DNA from: Grammothele lineata
Taxonomy: Eukaryota > Basidiomycota > Agaricomycetes > Polyporales > Polyporaceae
Length of the DNA stretch: 64,000 nt
Assembly: GCA_002150815.3 (NCBI GenBank)
Contig: NDFF03000317.1
Span: forward strand, 496,001 to 560,000
Direction of reading: 5' to 3'
The notes under the pieces are model-generated. The model saw nothing but the letters and a program-made list of their open reading frames with translations, made no database searches and was not told the DNA's origin. Shown in pieces: positions 21,973 through 33,359 of this stretch. A program made the position numbers and the translations under genes. The stretch's first letter is position 1; every line of letters starts with the position of its first letter.

Positions 21973-22320
21973 TCCTCGCTCTGTCGAATGCCTCAGTGTG
22001 CCTAGGCCCTCAAGAGTTTGTCGCTTACTGTACATACATCGTTCTAATTTCAAGGCTGCTCATCTCTCTGATGACGTTCCCATTACATGTTGTAGGGTGC
22101 CCTCTGTAGGCGTGGCACACATGAGACGCAGATAACAGGTATAACAAACTGTTTGAACCTGGAACGCCGCCAAAGAAGCACCCTGAGAGTCTCTGATGTT
22201 TCGCGAATCCCCATCGTCTGACGAAGGACATGAGCATGTAGGCCGATGTGACCGTTATGAAATACAGGCGGGCAACCCAAAGGGACAAGGCCCTGCTGGA
22301 ACATGATACAATGACAATAA
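21973..22320. other. Intergenic between convergent orphan copies 2 and 3
   Basis: These 348 bp lie between two stop codons facing each other, so they should hold both 3' untranslated regions and polyadenylation sites. Nothing else is seen. Confidence 0.5.
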
Positions 22321-23337
22321 TTAAGCCTCCAACACCCGAGGGAATTGGATGACAGCCACTCTCGGTTCCTCAACAGGGGGCTTCTCGCGACGCAAGGGGA
22401 CGTTGAAACGAATGTCCTCCTTTCCCGGACGCTTCAGCAGACACGTCTGACCGTCCCGTAGCAGGAATCTTTCTTCGCCAGGATGAATGTTCTCTTGTGG
22501 GATCCCAAAACACCTTTCAAATGAGCTCAGGCGTATGGTGAGGCCAGGATAAAGAGACGGAGAGTCAGGGCCCGGGATAGACCACAGCTCGTACTCGAAG
22601 GGGGAGTTGACGGGCGTTGCAGACGCTGTCTCCACGAAATCCATGCCCCATTCTTGGCTCGCGTACGAGCCAGGAAACAGACGGATTGAATATTCACTGT
22701 CCGGGATTGGGCGTGTGTAAACGTGTGGTGTGGTTGGTGACGGCTTTCGCTGACAGCATACACGAAGTCGCAACGGTGACACATACGGTGGCCGGAAATG
22801 TGGTACTCACGCCGGTATATTCCACCAGCTCATCCAGCATCTCCTTTGCATTTTGCTCTAGATCGTCTGGATCCATGCCTTCCCGGAAAAATTCCAAATA
22901 TTCCTCGATATCGGCGTCCGTAATACAAGGCGGACGCGTTGTCCAGTGAGAGAGGTTCAAAGTGACAAAGTCTTCCTTGTGGACGTAGTCTGGCTTCCAC
23001 TTTTGTATCAACTGGATGCATGTTTCGCGCCGCGGCGCCTTTGCGCTGAAAGGTGGCTCCTTAGTAGCCTCTGTGGCAGAAGTAGATGGGTGAGCAATGG
23101 TGATGGAAGAGGCTGAGAAGGACGATGCTTTGAGAGGCGTGGACGTAGATAGATGTTGATTCGATGCAGACTGGTCCGCCTTACAGCGCGGACGTTGCGT
23201 ACGGTTGTACGGCTTTTGACGAGGCGCAGCCTGGACGTAAGATGCTGATGGTCAGCCTGCGGCGCACGTTAACAAGGGGCGAAGAACCATGCCTTGGCCT
23301 TGGCTCGCGCAGTACCACCAGATTTTGCAGCAGGCAT
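22321..23337 (-). CDS. Orphan-family protein (copy 3 of 3)
   Basis: Three exons (23337-23293, 23230-22811, 22749-22321) give 297 residues. The order and lengths match copy 2 (45, 420 and 429 versus 45, 420 and 432 bp). Shared blocks are KWKPDYVHKEDFVTLNLSHW, PDSEYSIRLFPGSYASQEWG, MDFVETASATPVNSPFEYEL, GEERFLLRDGQTCLLKRPGK and the ending IQFPRVLEA (copy 2: LDFPRVLEE). The first intron again begins with GC (AAG|GCATGG) if the conserved SGGTARAKAK codons are coding. The function is not known. The repeated block looks like a compact beta-rich domain (my impression only). Convergent with copy 2. Confidence 0.75.
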
Positions 23338-23785
23338 TCGAAGCTCTCGAGATGTAACCGGCAAGGTCTATGGAAGAATGTGGATCAAGTTCAAGCTTCG
23401 AACGCGACGCGTCCTGACGCGTCTGTGCGATCACATGAGCAAGTATGGGCGCCAAACACGAACACAGTTCGCGAAGAGCCACAGGCTGCAATTGGCTGCA
23501 ACAAAGGCTCATTGCCGTACTTGCGCTCGACCATACGCTTCTTCAAACACGCTCAGCTGTACACTCCAAATCAGACGCGCCAGTCCTTTACAACGGTCGA
23601 TGCGTAAGGCATTCCAGCCAAGCAGCTACTTTTAGCGCGAATCTCGAGAACGTAAAGCAAGAAAGCAGTCCATTACACAAAAACAAAGTACATACTCCAC
23701 AGCACGCTACAACATCTAAGCGTCCGTTCATCCCAGTCGGGAGACGCAGTCACACATAGATCACAGCCTCAGGGGAGGGGCAAGC
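23338..23785. other. Intergenic, orphan copy 3 promoter and metallopeptidase 3' end
   Basis: Of these 448 bp, the frames seen on plus through 23164-23760 are shadows of copy 3 or GC composition and show no motif. An A-rich stretch lies near 23640-23700. Confidence 0.45.
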
Positions 23786-25513
23786 CTACCATCGCCTGAA
23801 GAGCACCGCGCCCGTCGCCGCGGCGCACAGGAGCATCGTCCACGATGCGGGCGGGAGACCGAGTGCGCCGCTCGAGCCTGGCACCCCGAGGAAGTGCGAC
23901 GAGTCTTCCTTCTGTTGCTCTGCGGACTCCTGCGGGAAGGGGGAAAGGGATCGGCAGTCAGCGACGTGCACATCGGGTGACAATAGAGGGAATTCGAGAG
24001 GGACGCACCTTGAACGCGGCGATGCCGACGATGAGGCCGGCAGCGAAGAACGCGCAGGCCTGGATGAGCCAGATGACGCCCCAGACTGTGTGAAGCAATG
24101 GGCGTCAGCACGGATACTACTCGCTTGGAGCAACGAGAAGTTGACGTACCTTGGGAAGGGCAACATCCGCAGACGTCGGCGAACGCGGACGCGTCGGAGC
24201 CGTTCACTTTGCGCGCGATCGTGTCATCTACACGCCCGGAACGTGCGGGTTGAGCAACTGGCGGGGTGGAAGCGGGAGAGAGGAAAGTGGGGGACTCACC
24301 GACGACGTCCCACAGTACGTACATGTCGGACATGACGCCAATGAAGAGTACCTGAGGAGAGGCCATGAGGACGCTGCCAAGCGCGCCGAGGGGCGCGTAG
24401 AGGCATGGAAGGAGCACTCACGAAGTATCGTAGCGCCACGCTCTCGGCAACGAACCAGAACAGCACGATGAGGCCCGACATGCCGAGGATGAGCAGCCAC
24501 GTCCTGTGTCCGCGCGGCACCGTCAGCGTCCCGCGTCCCGCCCACCTCGGAGGAGGGATGTAGCGCCAAACAAGATGACTTACAGCCAGTTCCGGCGCGC
24601 CCACCAGAGGGTGAAGATGAAGAAGGCGGCCATGACGAGGGACGCGACTTTGCTCGCGTTGGTATCGAACCCGCACGCGATGAGCGCGGCGCCGATGAGG
24701 GACGAGCCGAGGTAGCCCGCGGGGAGCGTTATCCAGGGTATGCCGCCCGACATGCGCGTCGCACCGCCCTCATCCGCTACATACCCAGCACTGCATCAGC
24801 ATCCGTTGACGAGGGCATATTGAACGGCAGGGAAGATGCGAAATACGCACGATCCAGTTCAATGGAGTGGATGTGCCCGCACGTGAGGACTGCAGATCGG
24901 CCAACCGTCAGTCTCCCTCCACAATCACCCGCAAACGGCGCCAGACTCACCACCCGCAAACGCATGGCTCATCTACCCACGAATCAAAGAACATCCCTCA
25001 GCCGTACCGACCACAGCAGAGCAGCACGTGGACGTACCTCATGGAACCCAACCGTCAAGAGTCTTCATATCCCAACACAAGAACATGATCAGCAGCGATT
25101 CTCAACTTCTCGCGCCCGCAGCGCGATCGTTCTCCCCGGAACGCAGAAGCCTCAGCTCGGGACCTAGCAAACACTCACTTGAACGGGTAAACTGCGAAGG
25201 ACGACGTGCGCAGCTCAGTCAATACCCTCACAATTCACAACGATATGGAAAGAGAGAGGGGACGTACTGATCATCGAGAGGTACGGCACATGCCTAGCAT
25301 CCCCACCCCGCAGGGCACACAAGACCCAAGCACCGTCAGCCTGCTTGTCCGCCAAACGAAAGAAGGTGCGCACCAAAGGATAAAGATCGCGATAACATAA
25401 CACCCCGCAACGATGAGCGTGTTCCGCTGCGTCTCGTTCGGGGTGAGCGTATCCTTCGCGTCGCGCGCGAACACCGCGAAAGTGTGGTCCGGATATCCGT
25501 GCAGGGATGGCAT
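23786..25513 (-). CDS. M50B-like zinc metallopeptidase, membrane protein
   Basis: Twelve exons: 25513-25374, 25293-25268, 25191-25179, 25062-25038, 24972-24951, 24889-24851, 24776-24584, 24503-24422, 24351-24300, 24227-24150, 24085-24009 and 23929-23786, giving 296 residues. After RNTLIVAGCYVIAIFILWHV comes VGFHEMSHAFAG, an HExxH zinc motif within a hydrophobic stretch, as in the peptidase M50B-like family. Further helices follow: TLPAGYLGSSLIGAALIACG, LVMAAFFIFTLWW, LTWLLILGMSGLIVLFWFVA and VIWLIQACAFFAAGLIVGIA, ending in a hydrophobic tail. M50 enzymes are intramembrane proteases; targets of the fungal group are unknown. Seven exons are under 80 bp and one is 13 bp, yet every joint keeps the frame. 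It shares no clear regulatory context with its neighbours. Confidence 0.85.
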
Positions 25514-26046
25514 GGCGGTCGCGTGTCGTGTAGCGTTAGAGGGGACGTGTGCGTAGAAGAAGAAGAAGAAGAAGCAGTAGAGTACAGACGGGCCGCGGGG
25601 GTGAGGGCGTTATAGCAGAGAAGGGGGCGACTGCGGGGGAGATGCAGTACGTGAACAGAGTTCAACCCTCGATGCGCGAGGCGCGAGTGCCGGAGAGGCA
25701 GTTCGGCTTGGCGTTCTCCCGCTCTCCCGCTTCCCCGCTTCGCCTGGCGACGGCGGTATGCAAAGCAGCCACGGTCCAGACGCATCGCCGTCTGCTGCGG
25801 ACGTTGCACGGATATCACGACATTATACCTCATGTTCAAGTCAAACTCAGCGCGCGCAGCACACTCGGAAGAGTTCGTGAGAAACAACATATGTCATAAA
25901 GTCGTGATCGTAATACTAAGCTAGGATACAAGACTACAGAGGGAGCATTGATATAGCCGGGACACGTCCATAGAGAACACAGCGAGGGTACACATAAGAT
26001 AACAACAGCGAGGAGGGGGATATGAGCGACAACCGACGCGACGTGC
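25514..26046. other. Intergenic, M50B promoter and eEF3 3' end
   Basis: Of these 533 bp, the left part is the promoter of the M50B-like gene, with a GAA-rich tract at 25555-25575 beside its start region. The right part is the 3' region of the eEF3 gene. No other feature is supported. Confidence 0.5.
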
Positions 26047-29000
26047 TCAGAGCTCGTCGTCGGTGACTTCCTCACCGCGCTTCTTGCGCGCCATGCGCTC
26101 CTTCTTGAGCTTGCGTGCCTCCGACGACGTCAGCTTCTTCGTCTTCTTGGACTCAATCTTGTTACCCATAGCGTCGTATTGATCCTCATCCTCTCCGTCC
26201 TTCTTGTCGATGCGGGGGCCGGAGCCCTGGCCCTCAACCCAGTTGTGGCCGGACGCCTCGAGACGACCGTCACGCATGGCCCAGACCTCAGTGCACAGCG
26301 ACTCCGAGAAGTCACGGTTGTGCGTGATGACGAGCACACCACCCTCGAACTCCTTGAGCGCCTTGATGAGGGCGGCGAGCGACTCACGATCGAGGTAGTT
26401 CGTCGGCTCGTCCAGGCAGATGACGTGGGGCCGGCGCCAGGTCGCAGCACCGAGCACGACCTTGACCTTCTGACCACCGGAGAGACCACGCATGGAGTTG
26501 TGCGAGACGAACTCGGCCTCGAGACCGAAGTCGGCGAAGTGCTTCTCAATCTCCCGACGAACGAGAGGACGGAGAAGACCGAGGCGCTGGGCCTCGCGAG
26601 TGTCAACCTCAAGGACTTTCTGAAAACGAAGCAAGGGCGTAAGCGACGTCAACGACGAGAGGAGATACAAAGACGAACCTTCTCGAAACCGCGCTTGATG
26701 AGGTCATCACGCGGCAGCCAGATGTTCTCGGACGAGGACATGCCCTTGAACGAAACCTCGTACTCGTACGACTGCTTGAGCTTCTTGCGGCCGACGATCT
26801 CGTCGATGATGCGCTTCTGACCCTCGACGACGACGGTGGAGCCGTCCTTCATCTTCTTCGCCTCCTCCTCGGTGATCTGACGGCTCGCCTTCATCATCTC
26901 CTCGAGATCCTCACCAGTCTGGTAACGCCACAGCATGTACTCGAGCGGGGTCTTGTCGAGGTGCTGGTCGATGTGGTGGAACGCGTGCTGCGCGACGTAA
27001 CCGATGACCAAGTTGGGGTGCTTCCAGATCTCACCGCCCTTGTTCGGCTCCGAATCGCCAATGAGGAGCTTGACGAGCGTAGACTTGCCGGAACCGTTGG
27101 GACCGAGAACGGCGACACGAGACGAGAGCGAGATTTGGAGGGTGATGTCGTAGAGCTGCTGGACGGTCTGCGTGGGGTACTGGAAGCCGACCTTGCGCAT
27201 CTTGAGGAGGGACTTCTCCTTGGTCTTGACACCCTCGAGGAGCGGGGGGTCGGGGAGCTTGAACTGGTAGTCCTCCTGCGCCTCGAGCGTGTAGTACGAA
27301 CGCGCCTCGGGGACGGCCTTCATGAAGGCCTCGAGGTTACCGCGGTAGCGCTTGAGCTTGAAACGGTTGAGGTGGAGCACGTCGGTGATGACGTTGTTCA
27401 AGAAGCCGGAGTCGTGCGAGACGATGATCGACGTGCAGGTCTTGAGGCCGGTGAGGTAGTTCTCGAGCCACGCGACGTTGACAACGTCCAAGTGGTTGGT
27501 GGGCTCATCAAGTAGGAGAATGTCCGCACGGAAGAGCATGGCGCGAGCGAGCGCGAGCTTCATCTTCCAACCACCGGAGAGCGAGCCGATCGCGCTCTTC
27601 TGGCGCTCATCCGAGAAACCGACGGAAGCGAGGGTCTCGATGATCTCCTCCTTCGTGGCCTGGATACGGGTGTCCGAGACGATGAAGTCAAGAATAGTGG
27701 TGTCGGCCTCGGAACCGTCGATGTCGTGCTCGACGTAGAACGTGCGGACCTCGTCGGGAGACGGGAAGCCCTCGACTTGGCTGAAAGACATCAGACGTCA
27801 GCGAAAGCATTCCAACGAATAAACGGGACGAAACACACCCGTTCGTGATCGCACGCATGAGCGTCGACTTTCCGGTACCGTTGCGACCGCAGAGACCGTA
27901 GCGGTGACCACGCTTGAGGCGGAGGGTAGCCGTGTTGAGAAGAATCTTGGCACCGTAGGCGAGCGAGAACTGGCAGTTGCACAGGTCCTCGCCCTCCTCC
28001 TCGTCCTCAGGAACATCATCGTCCTCCTCGCCGACGGTCGCCGACTTGACGACCCACTCGTTGACAATCGCCACGGGCTCGGGCGACGACGTGAGGAAAG
28101 CGAGGAAGGGCGTGAGCAACTGCCACTCAGAGACGTCGAAGTTCTTCTGGTTGACGAGGTTGGCAGCGAGGTTGGAGACGTACATGGTCGAGACGTCCGC
28201 GACAGAGGGAACGGGGTTCGCGCCGGCCTTCTTGTAGAGACCGATGAGCGAGTGCGCGAGCGTCTTCTCGTCAGCCTTCTTGACAGGCGGAAGGTCGGAG
28301 CCGTCGCCGTGGGGGACCTCGCCGACCTGGCGAAGGGTAGCGATAGCGCGAGCAACGACGCTGCGCGCCTCGGGGTCACCAATCGTGCTCTCGACCTTGA
28401 TCAGGCCGGGGAGGAGCTTAGGAATGAAGGGGCGGACGGTGACGGCCGAGTCGACGAGCTTCGACATGTTGTCGATGATGACGGCGACCTTACGCTTCGT
28501 CGCGGTGAGCTTCTCAGTGAGACCACGGGACAAGAGCGGAACCATGAGGGAAAGGGTGGGAGAATCGACCTCGGAAACGAAAGTGGTGGCCGAGAGGAGC
28601 GTGATGGTATTAGGGACCTCCTCGACGGGGTTGATTAGCGCCTTGATTAGAGCAGGAATAAAGCGTTCTATGTCCTTGTTGGATACGAGAGCCGTGACCT
28701 TCTCAAGCGAATCGCGCGCAGCCTTCTTCACGTCGGCCTTCGTGTCCCAGATCGCCTCAGAGAGGACGGGGACGATCTCGGGCGTGAGCTTGGCCATCTG
28801 AACGGGAGCCGAGACAACGAGCTGGTTCAAGACGACGATCGAGCCAGTCTTGACCTGCCACTTGCCGGCAGTCTTGATTTCATGAAGAAGAGCGGGAAGA
28901 ACGAGACCAGCCGCCCACGGGTTCATGGCTGAGGCGTAAGCCTTGACAGCGTCGATCGCCGCGGTCCGCACAGCGGGCATCTTGTCGGCGAACGTCTCGA

Positions 29001-29376
29001 GGAGCGCGGCGTAGAGGCCCGAGTCGATGAAGTACGGCTCGAGCGCACGAACCGCGGGGGAAGCAGCGACGGCGGCAACCGCGTTCGCGGCGCCCTCACG
29101 CGCAGCAGGGGACTTCTTGTCGCCAAGGGCCTTCACGATGGCGTCCGTGAAGCCGGTGGACTTGACGGCCGAGGGGCCATCATTTTGGGCGAGCGCGACG
29201 AACTGGCTCGCAGCGGCCGCACGGGCGGCCTTGTCGGCGACGAAGAGGCCGGAGACGTCGAACTGACCGGGCGCGGGGGCGACGGCAGCCTTGAGGGAAG
29301 CGGGGTCGGGGATGGAGGGGGCAGCAGCGGCGGTGGTAGCGGGCATTTTGGGGGTCTGGGCGGCGGGTTGAGGCAT
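26047..29376 (-). CDS. TEF3: Translation elongation factor 3 (eEF3), ABC ATPase
   Basis: Three exons (29376-27839, 27780-26679, 26619-26047) give 1,070 residues; the usual length is about 1,045. eEF3 is the fungal-specific ribosome-bound ATPase that promotes release of E-site tRNA. An N-terminal HEAT-repeat region with many Ala/Val helices comes first. Two ABC cassettes follow: [10 protein letters not shown] with [15 protein letters not shown] and [11 protein letters not shown], then GPNGSGKST with [14 protein letters not shown] and [11 protein letters not shown] chromodomain-like insert lies in the second cassette around the 26620-26680 intron. The Lys-rich tail ends [13 protein letters not shown] chose the ATG at 29376; a second in-frame ATG at 29346 would give 1,060 residues, and the frame is open upstream. 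Very uniform codon use fits high expression. Confidence 0.96.
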
Positions 29377-29966
29377 TTGAGATGGGGGGATGGATGGGAT
29401 GACACCGGGCGTATTCACCTTAGGGGATGATACGGATGTAGACGGGGGTCTAGTAGAGCGCGGCGAAACGCAAGAAAAGGTCGTCAAGGACGGGAGATCA
29501 CTCTATTTCTATTTGGCCGGGAGGCCTGGGGGCGGTCGTCAGCGTCGGGCAGGGCGGGACGGACGGAGGGGACGATGTACGCACCGTCTATCGGACAAAG
29601 AAGAAAGAAAGAAAAGAGTGGGGATAGAGTTTGCGACCGCCGTCGCCCCCGTTTTTATATATCGGGTGTTCACTGGGCGGAGTGCGAAAAAAAGCACCAG
29701 GCGCACGTGGCCTGTGGCCGTCATCTCGGGCGCTTATCGGCGTCGGGCGAGTGCGGGGTAACGCTCCCCCGCATCCGGACTTCCCTGGCTCCTGCCTGGC
29801 ACATGCCTGGCTGCTGTCCAGCCTCCGATCCTGCGCGCTCCAGCAAAGGGCGGCCGCAGGGGCCTCGATTGCGCTACGCAACACACGACGACACGGGCTA
29901 CACAAGCTCCGAGCACTGTCCGATGTCCACCCTTCTTCCGTGCCCCCGGCCTCCGACACCGCTTAC
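29377..29966. promoter_or_regulatory. eEF3 promoter and leader; V-ATPase 3' end
   Basis: Of these 590 bp, the right part is the 3' end of the V-ATPase gene and the left part is the eEF3 promoter. The minus strand carries a TATA-like box (GATATATAAAAAC, around 29651-29663), about 280 bp before the start codon. This leaves room for a long leader or a leader intron. Confidence 0.5.
29651..29663 (-). promoter_or_regulatory. TATA-like box of the eEF3 gene
   Basis: On the minus strand the sequence reads GATATATAAAAAC, a good TATA consensus in otherwise GC-rich DNA, upstream of a gene expected to be strongly expressed. Its use is inferred from position only. Confidence 0.4.
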
Positions 29967-32900
29967 TTACTGCTTCTCGTTCAGGTGCGCGAAGCTCAAC
30001 GGCACGAATTGCTGTGGGAGCCCGGTCAGCGGCATGCTCCTTCCCGCGCTCGGGACGGCCGGAGATGAAGTCCACACTCACATAACCGCCCGCTTCGTAG
30101 TGCTTGCTGTTCCCCTCCACCCAGTGCAGCCGGAGCGCGTGCAGGAACGCAGAGAGACCCTAAACCGTGTCGATCAGATAGCGCCCGCCGAACGCTGCGA
30201 TCAGCACCCATCTTGGATCGCCCCGCCGACGTAACACGTACCTCCATGATGCACAGAATGAACACCGTCAGCACGAGCCACATCACGCCCACCACCGCGA
30301 TCGCGACCATCCCCACAATGCCCGTCATCCCCAGCACGTTCGCGATGGTCATGTCCCACAGCACCTCCGAGAGCTGGGCATGAGCAAGCGACAACGCCCA
30401 CAGACGGAGGTACGAGGCGGTGTGCGACACACAGCCCAGGCAGAACTCAATCGTATGAATGACCTGATGCACGACAACCTCGCTGAAGTCGTGATGCTCC
30501 TGCAATTCAATCGCGTGAGCGAGGCGCCCGCGATGAGACGTACAAAGACTTACATGCTCCTCCTCGTCGTTCGCTTCAACGATCGCGCGCCCATTACCCT
30601 CCTCCTCACCTTCGAGGTCCGTGTCCTCCACGTGGCGGGGTGCTTCGTCCGCTCCGAGGCCGATGTAACCCTGGCCCTGGATCTTCTGCATCTCCTTCCA
30701 CTGCAGGTATGGCTTCGTGATCAGAAGCACGGGCACGCACACTCCGGCCATCAAGAGAAGGATGACCTGCACCGTGCTTTGGCCGGGGTACAGCTGCGTA
30801 GCAGCGTCAACCGAGCCAGGCGACAGCACCATGCTGATCAGCATGTTCAGCAGCGACGGCGGCTGCGTCGACGCCTTCGTCCAGTCAACGGTCCACTTGT
30901 AGATGATGCAGACGACCAGGTACCCGAAGATGGACTGCAGGAAGATCATCTGGGGGATGAAATTCGTGTAGATATCCGAGAATCGCTTGAAACGGATGTG
31001 GTTGGGCACTTGGAGACAGAGCGCGAAGGTCATCTGGTCACCCGCATCAGCCTATATTAGGAAGCATCCGAGGAAATTCCCCTCACGTGAATGACACCAA
31101 GCACGATGGACATCTTCATCTTGTACGAGTTCGTGAAAAGAAGCTGGTTTTCGGCTCCATGCCAAGCCGGGTCCAGGCCAAACGGATAGGTATGTCCGTT
31201 GGTGATCGCAGTAACAGGGTCGTCACCCCGCTGCTCCGGCCACGACCATCCCGAGTGGAAGAGGTGCAGGGACTTGGAGAATATGTCGTTGTAGAGGAAA
31301 CCGGTATACATGGAGAAAGCCCCCATGAGCAGGATGATGTACCGGCCGCTATGGCGACGTCAGCACCGTTAGCGTGGGATGTGCCAGGGTCAACTCACAA
31401 GAAGAACATGCCGAAAATCTGGGGCACGGGAATCAGCGCCGGTAGGGAAGGTGACGTAACTGTCAATACATACCTCGCCCAAGTCGGACTTGCCCAACTT
31501 TCTCTCAAACAGGATCATGAAGGCGGCCGCGACGAACGTGATGAAGCCGTGACCAATGTCGCCGAACATGACAGCAAACAAGAAGGGGAAAGTGATGACG
31601 GCGAACAGACCAGGGTTCACCTCCTGGTATGTAGCAACACCATAAGCATCCATGATGGTCTGGAAGCCCTCCGTGAACTTGTTCGTCCGGTGGAATGTTG
31701 GTGGCGTGCGGTTCGTCCGCAGTTCGTGGAGGATCGGCGGAACGTTGGTACCAGACTCCTCCTGAGCACAGAGATGAGCGACGCCGACAAATACATCGCA
31801 AGGAACTCACCGTAGCATGACGCAAGGCCAACTGAATCTGGGCAATATCTCGAGTAGGGCACCAACCCTCAGCAATGAGAGTCTTGCGCCGGACGTCGTA
31901 GTTGAGCAGGTTCAGCGTCTCGTAGATCAGCTTCTCCTTCTCAACGACGTCCTGCCAGCTGGCAAGGTTCTCGCCAATGCTCATAAGGGCCGTCCTGCGG
32001 TTCGCACCAGTGTTGTACAGCACGATCTGCAGGTCCTCGAGACGACCAGAAACTTCGCGCATGGCGTCCGCGCGCTTGTCGGCGTTCACGTCGATGGGAT
32101 AGATGGTCGCACCCATGGACTCAGCGACCTTGCGTATCTTGGCGAGCAAGAGATCACCGTGTGCGAAGATAATGAAGACGTTCTTGCGGGTCTCGACGCC
32201 GGTAGCAGGGTCGACGAAAGGCTCCTGGATGTCGATATAGTTCATGTATAGGTTGCCGCGGAGCACACGCCAGAGCACACGCTCGAACGTCGACAAACGA
32301 GACCGGTCGATAGTACCAGCGACAAACCTGCGTAAATGCTTGATTAGTCTCACTACCAGACGAGGACAAGTCGGAACTGTGGTGGGGCTCCCGCAGAAGC
32401 GTCTACTACGAGCACAGGCAGCTGCGGAAAAAGCCGCCAGCCAAGGCCGACCGAGCATAATAGCTGGTAATGCGCATACGTTGTGCCCACAGATGGGGAA
32501 ACACAACCAGGTACCCTCGGACAATGGGAAGTATATGCGCAGAAGCCCGAGGGACTGTTCATGCAGGAAGGTCGAGGGAGAATGCACTCACTCGAGATCG
32601 AATTGCACGTCACCGACGGACGAGTACTGGTTCTCCCGGTCGTCATGCTGAAGCAAAGGGGCAGAGCTGTCGTCCAACGACTGACGAGCCTCCGTCTCGC
32701 GAACAGCAGCCTACCGAAACGAGGCATGAGGAAGGGCCAAATAAGAGGTAGATAGGGCGCATACCCGCTCGAAGAAAACTGCTGTCTCGCGGAGGACGTG
32801 GCGCGCCTCGACCAACTCCTTGAGCCGTTCGCTGAGAAGTTGGTAGCTCTCGTTCATCTGGATCAACCGCGCCTCGTGCTCCGCGAGCTTGACGTCCAAC

Positions 32901-33359
32901 TCGTCAATGGTCTGCGCGGCGCGAGGGCCGACAGTGACGAGTGGGGCAGAGTCGTAGAGAGGACGGATGGGAATGGGCTCCTTCTCCTTCTCAATCTGGC
33001 CTTGGAAGAAGCGGACGCGACGCGCCATCTCGTCGATGCGACGGATTTCACCGACGAAGGAACGTTGGAAAGGATTGACATCGGGGTTCAACTGCGAGCG
33101 CGGGCCATGAGTCAACGTCGCGAGAATGGAAGCCGGGCAGCCAACAAAGCACTGCCAGTCTCCAATATTGCAACTCACGTCTTTGAACTGCACGTTGCCT
33201 AGCTCACCGAGCTCGGCGATAGTGTCATGAGCAACTTCAGTGGGCACAATGAGCTGTACTAAGCTCATCTGCTCGGAGCCTGACCCGAGGCCTCAGCACG
33301 TGTTCTAGTACATGCAGTAAATTATACGCACGAAATAAAGTAGGGTATTCGTCCCCCAT
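29967..33359 (-). CDS. VPH1: V-type proton ATPase subunit a
   Basis: Twelve exons: 33359-33332, 33279-33179, 33091-32765, 32710-32592, 32327-31811, 31761-31474, 31418-31399, 31348-31087, 31033-30554, 30499-30242, 30159-30082 and 30011-29967, giving 840 residues, the same as yeast Vph1. The subunit forms the proton half-channels of the Vo sector at the vacuole or Golgi. The start [19 protein letters not shown] and [20 protein letters not shown] are typical. The C-terminal membrane part includes [34 protein letters not shown] and [20 protein letters not shown], whose Arg is the essential proton-transfer residue. The end is [20 protein letters not shown]. One exon is 20 bp and one intron is 264 bp, much longer than the others (typically 45-90 bp). 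Confidence 0.96.
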
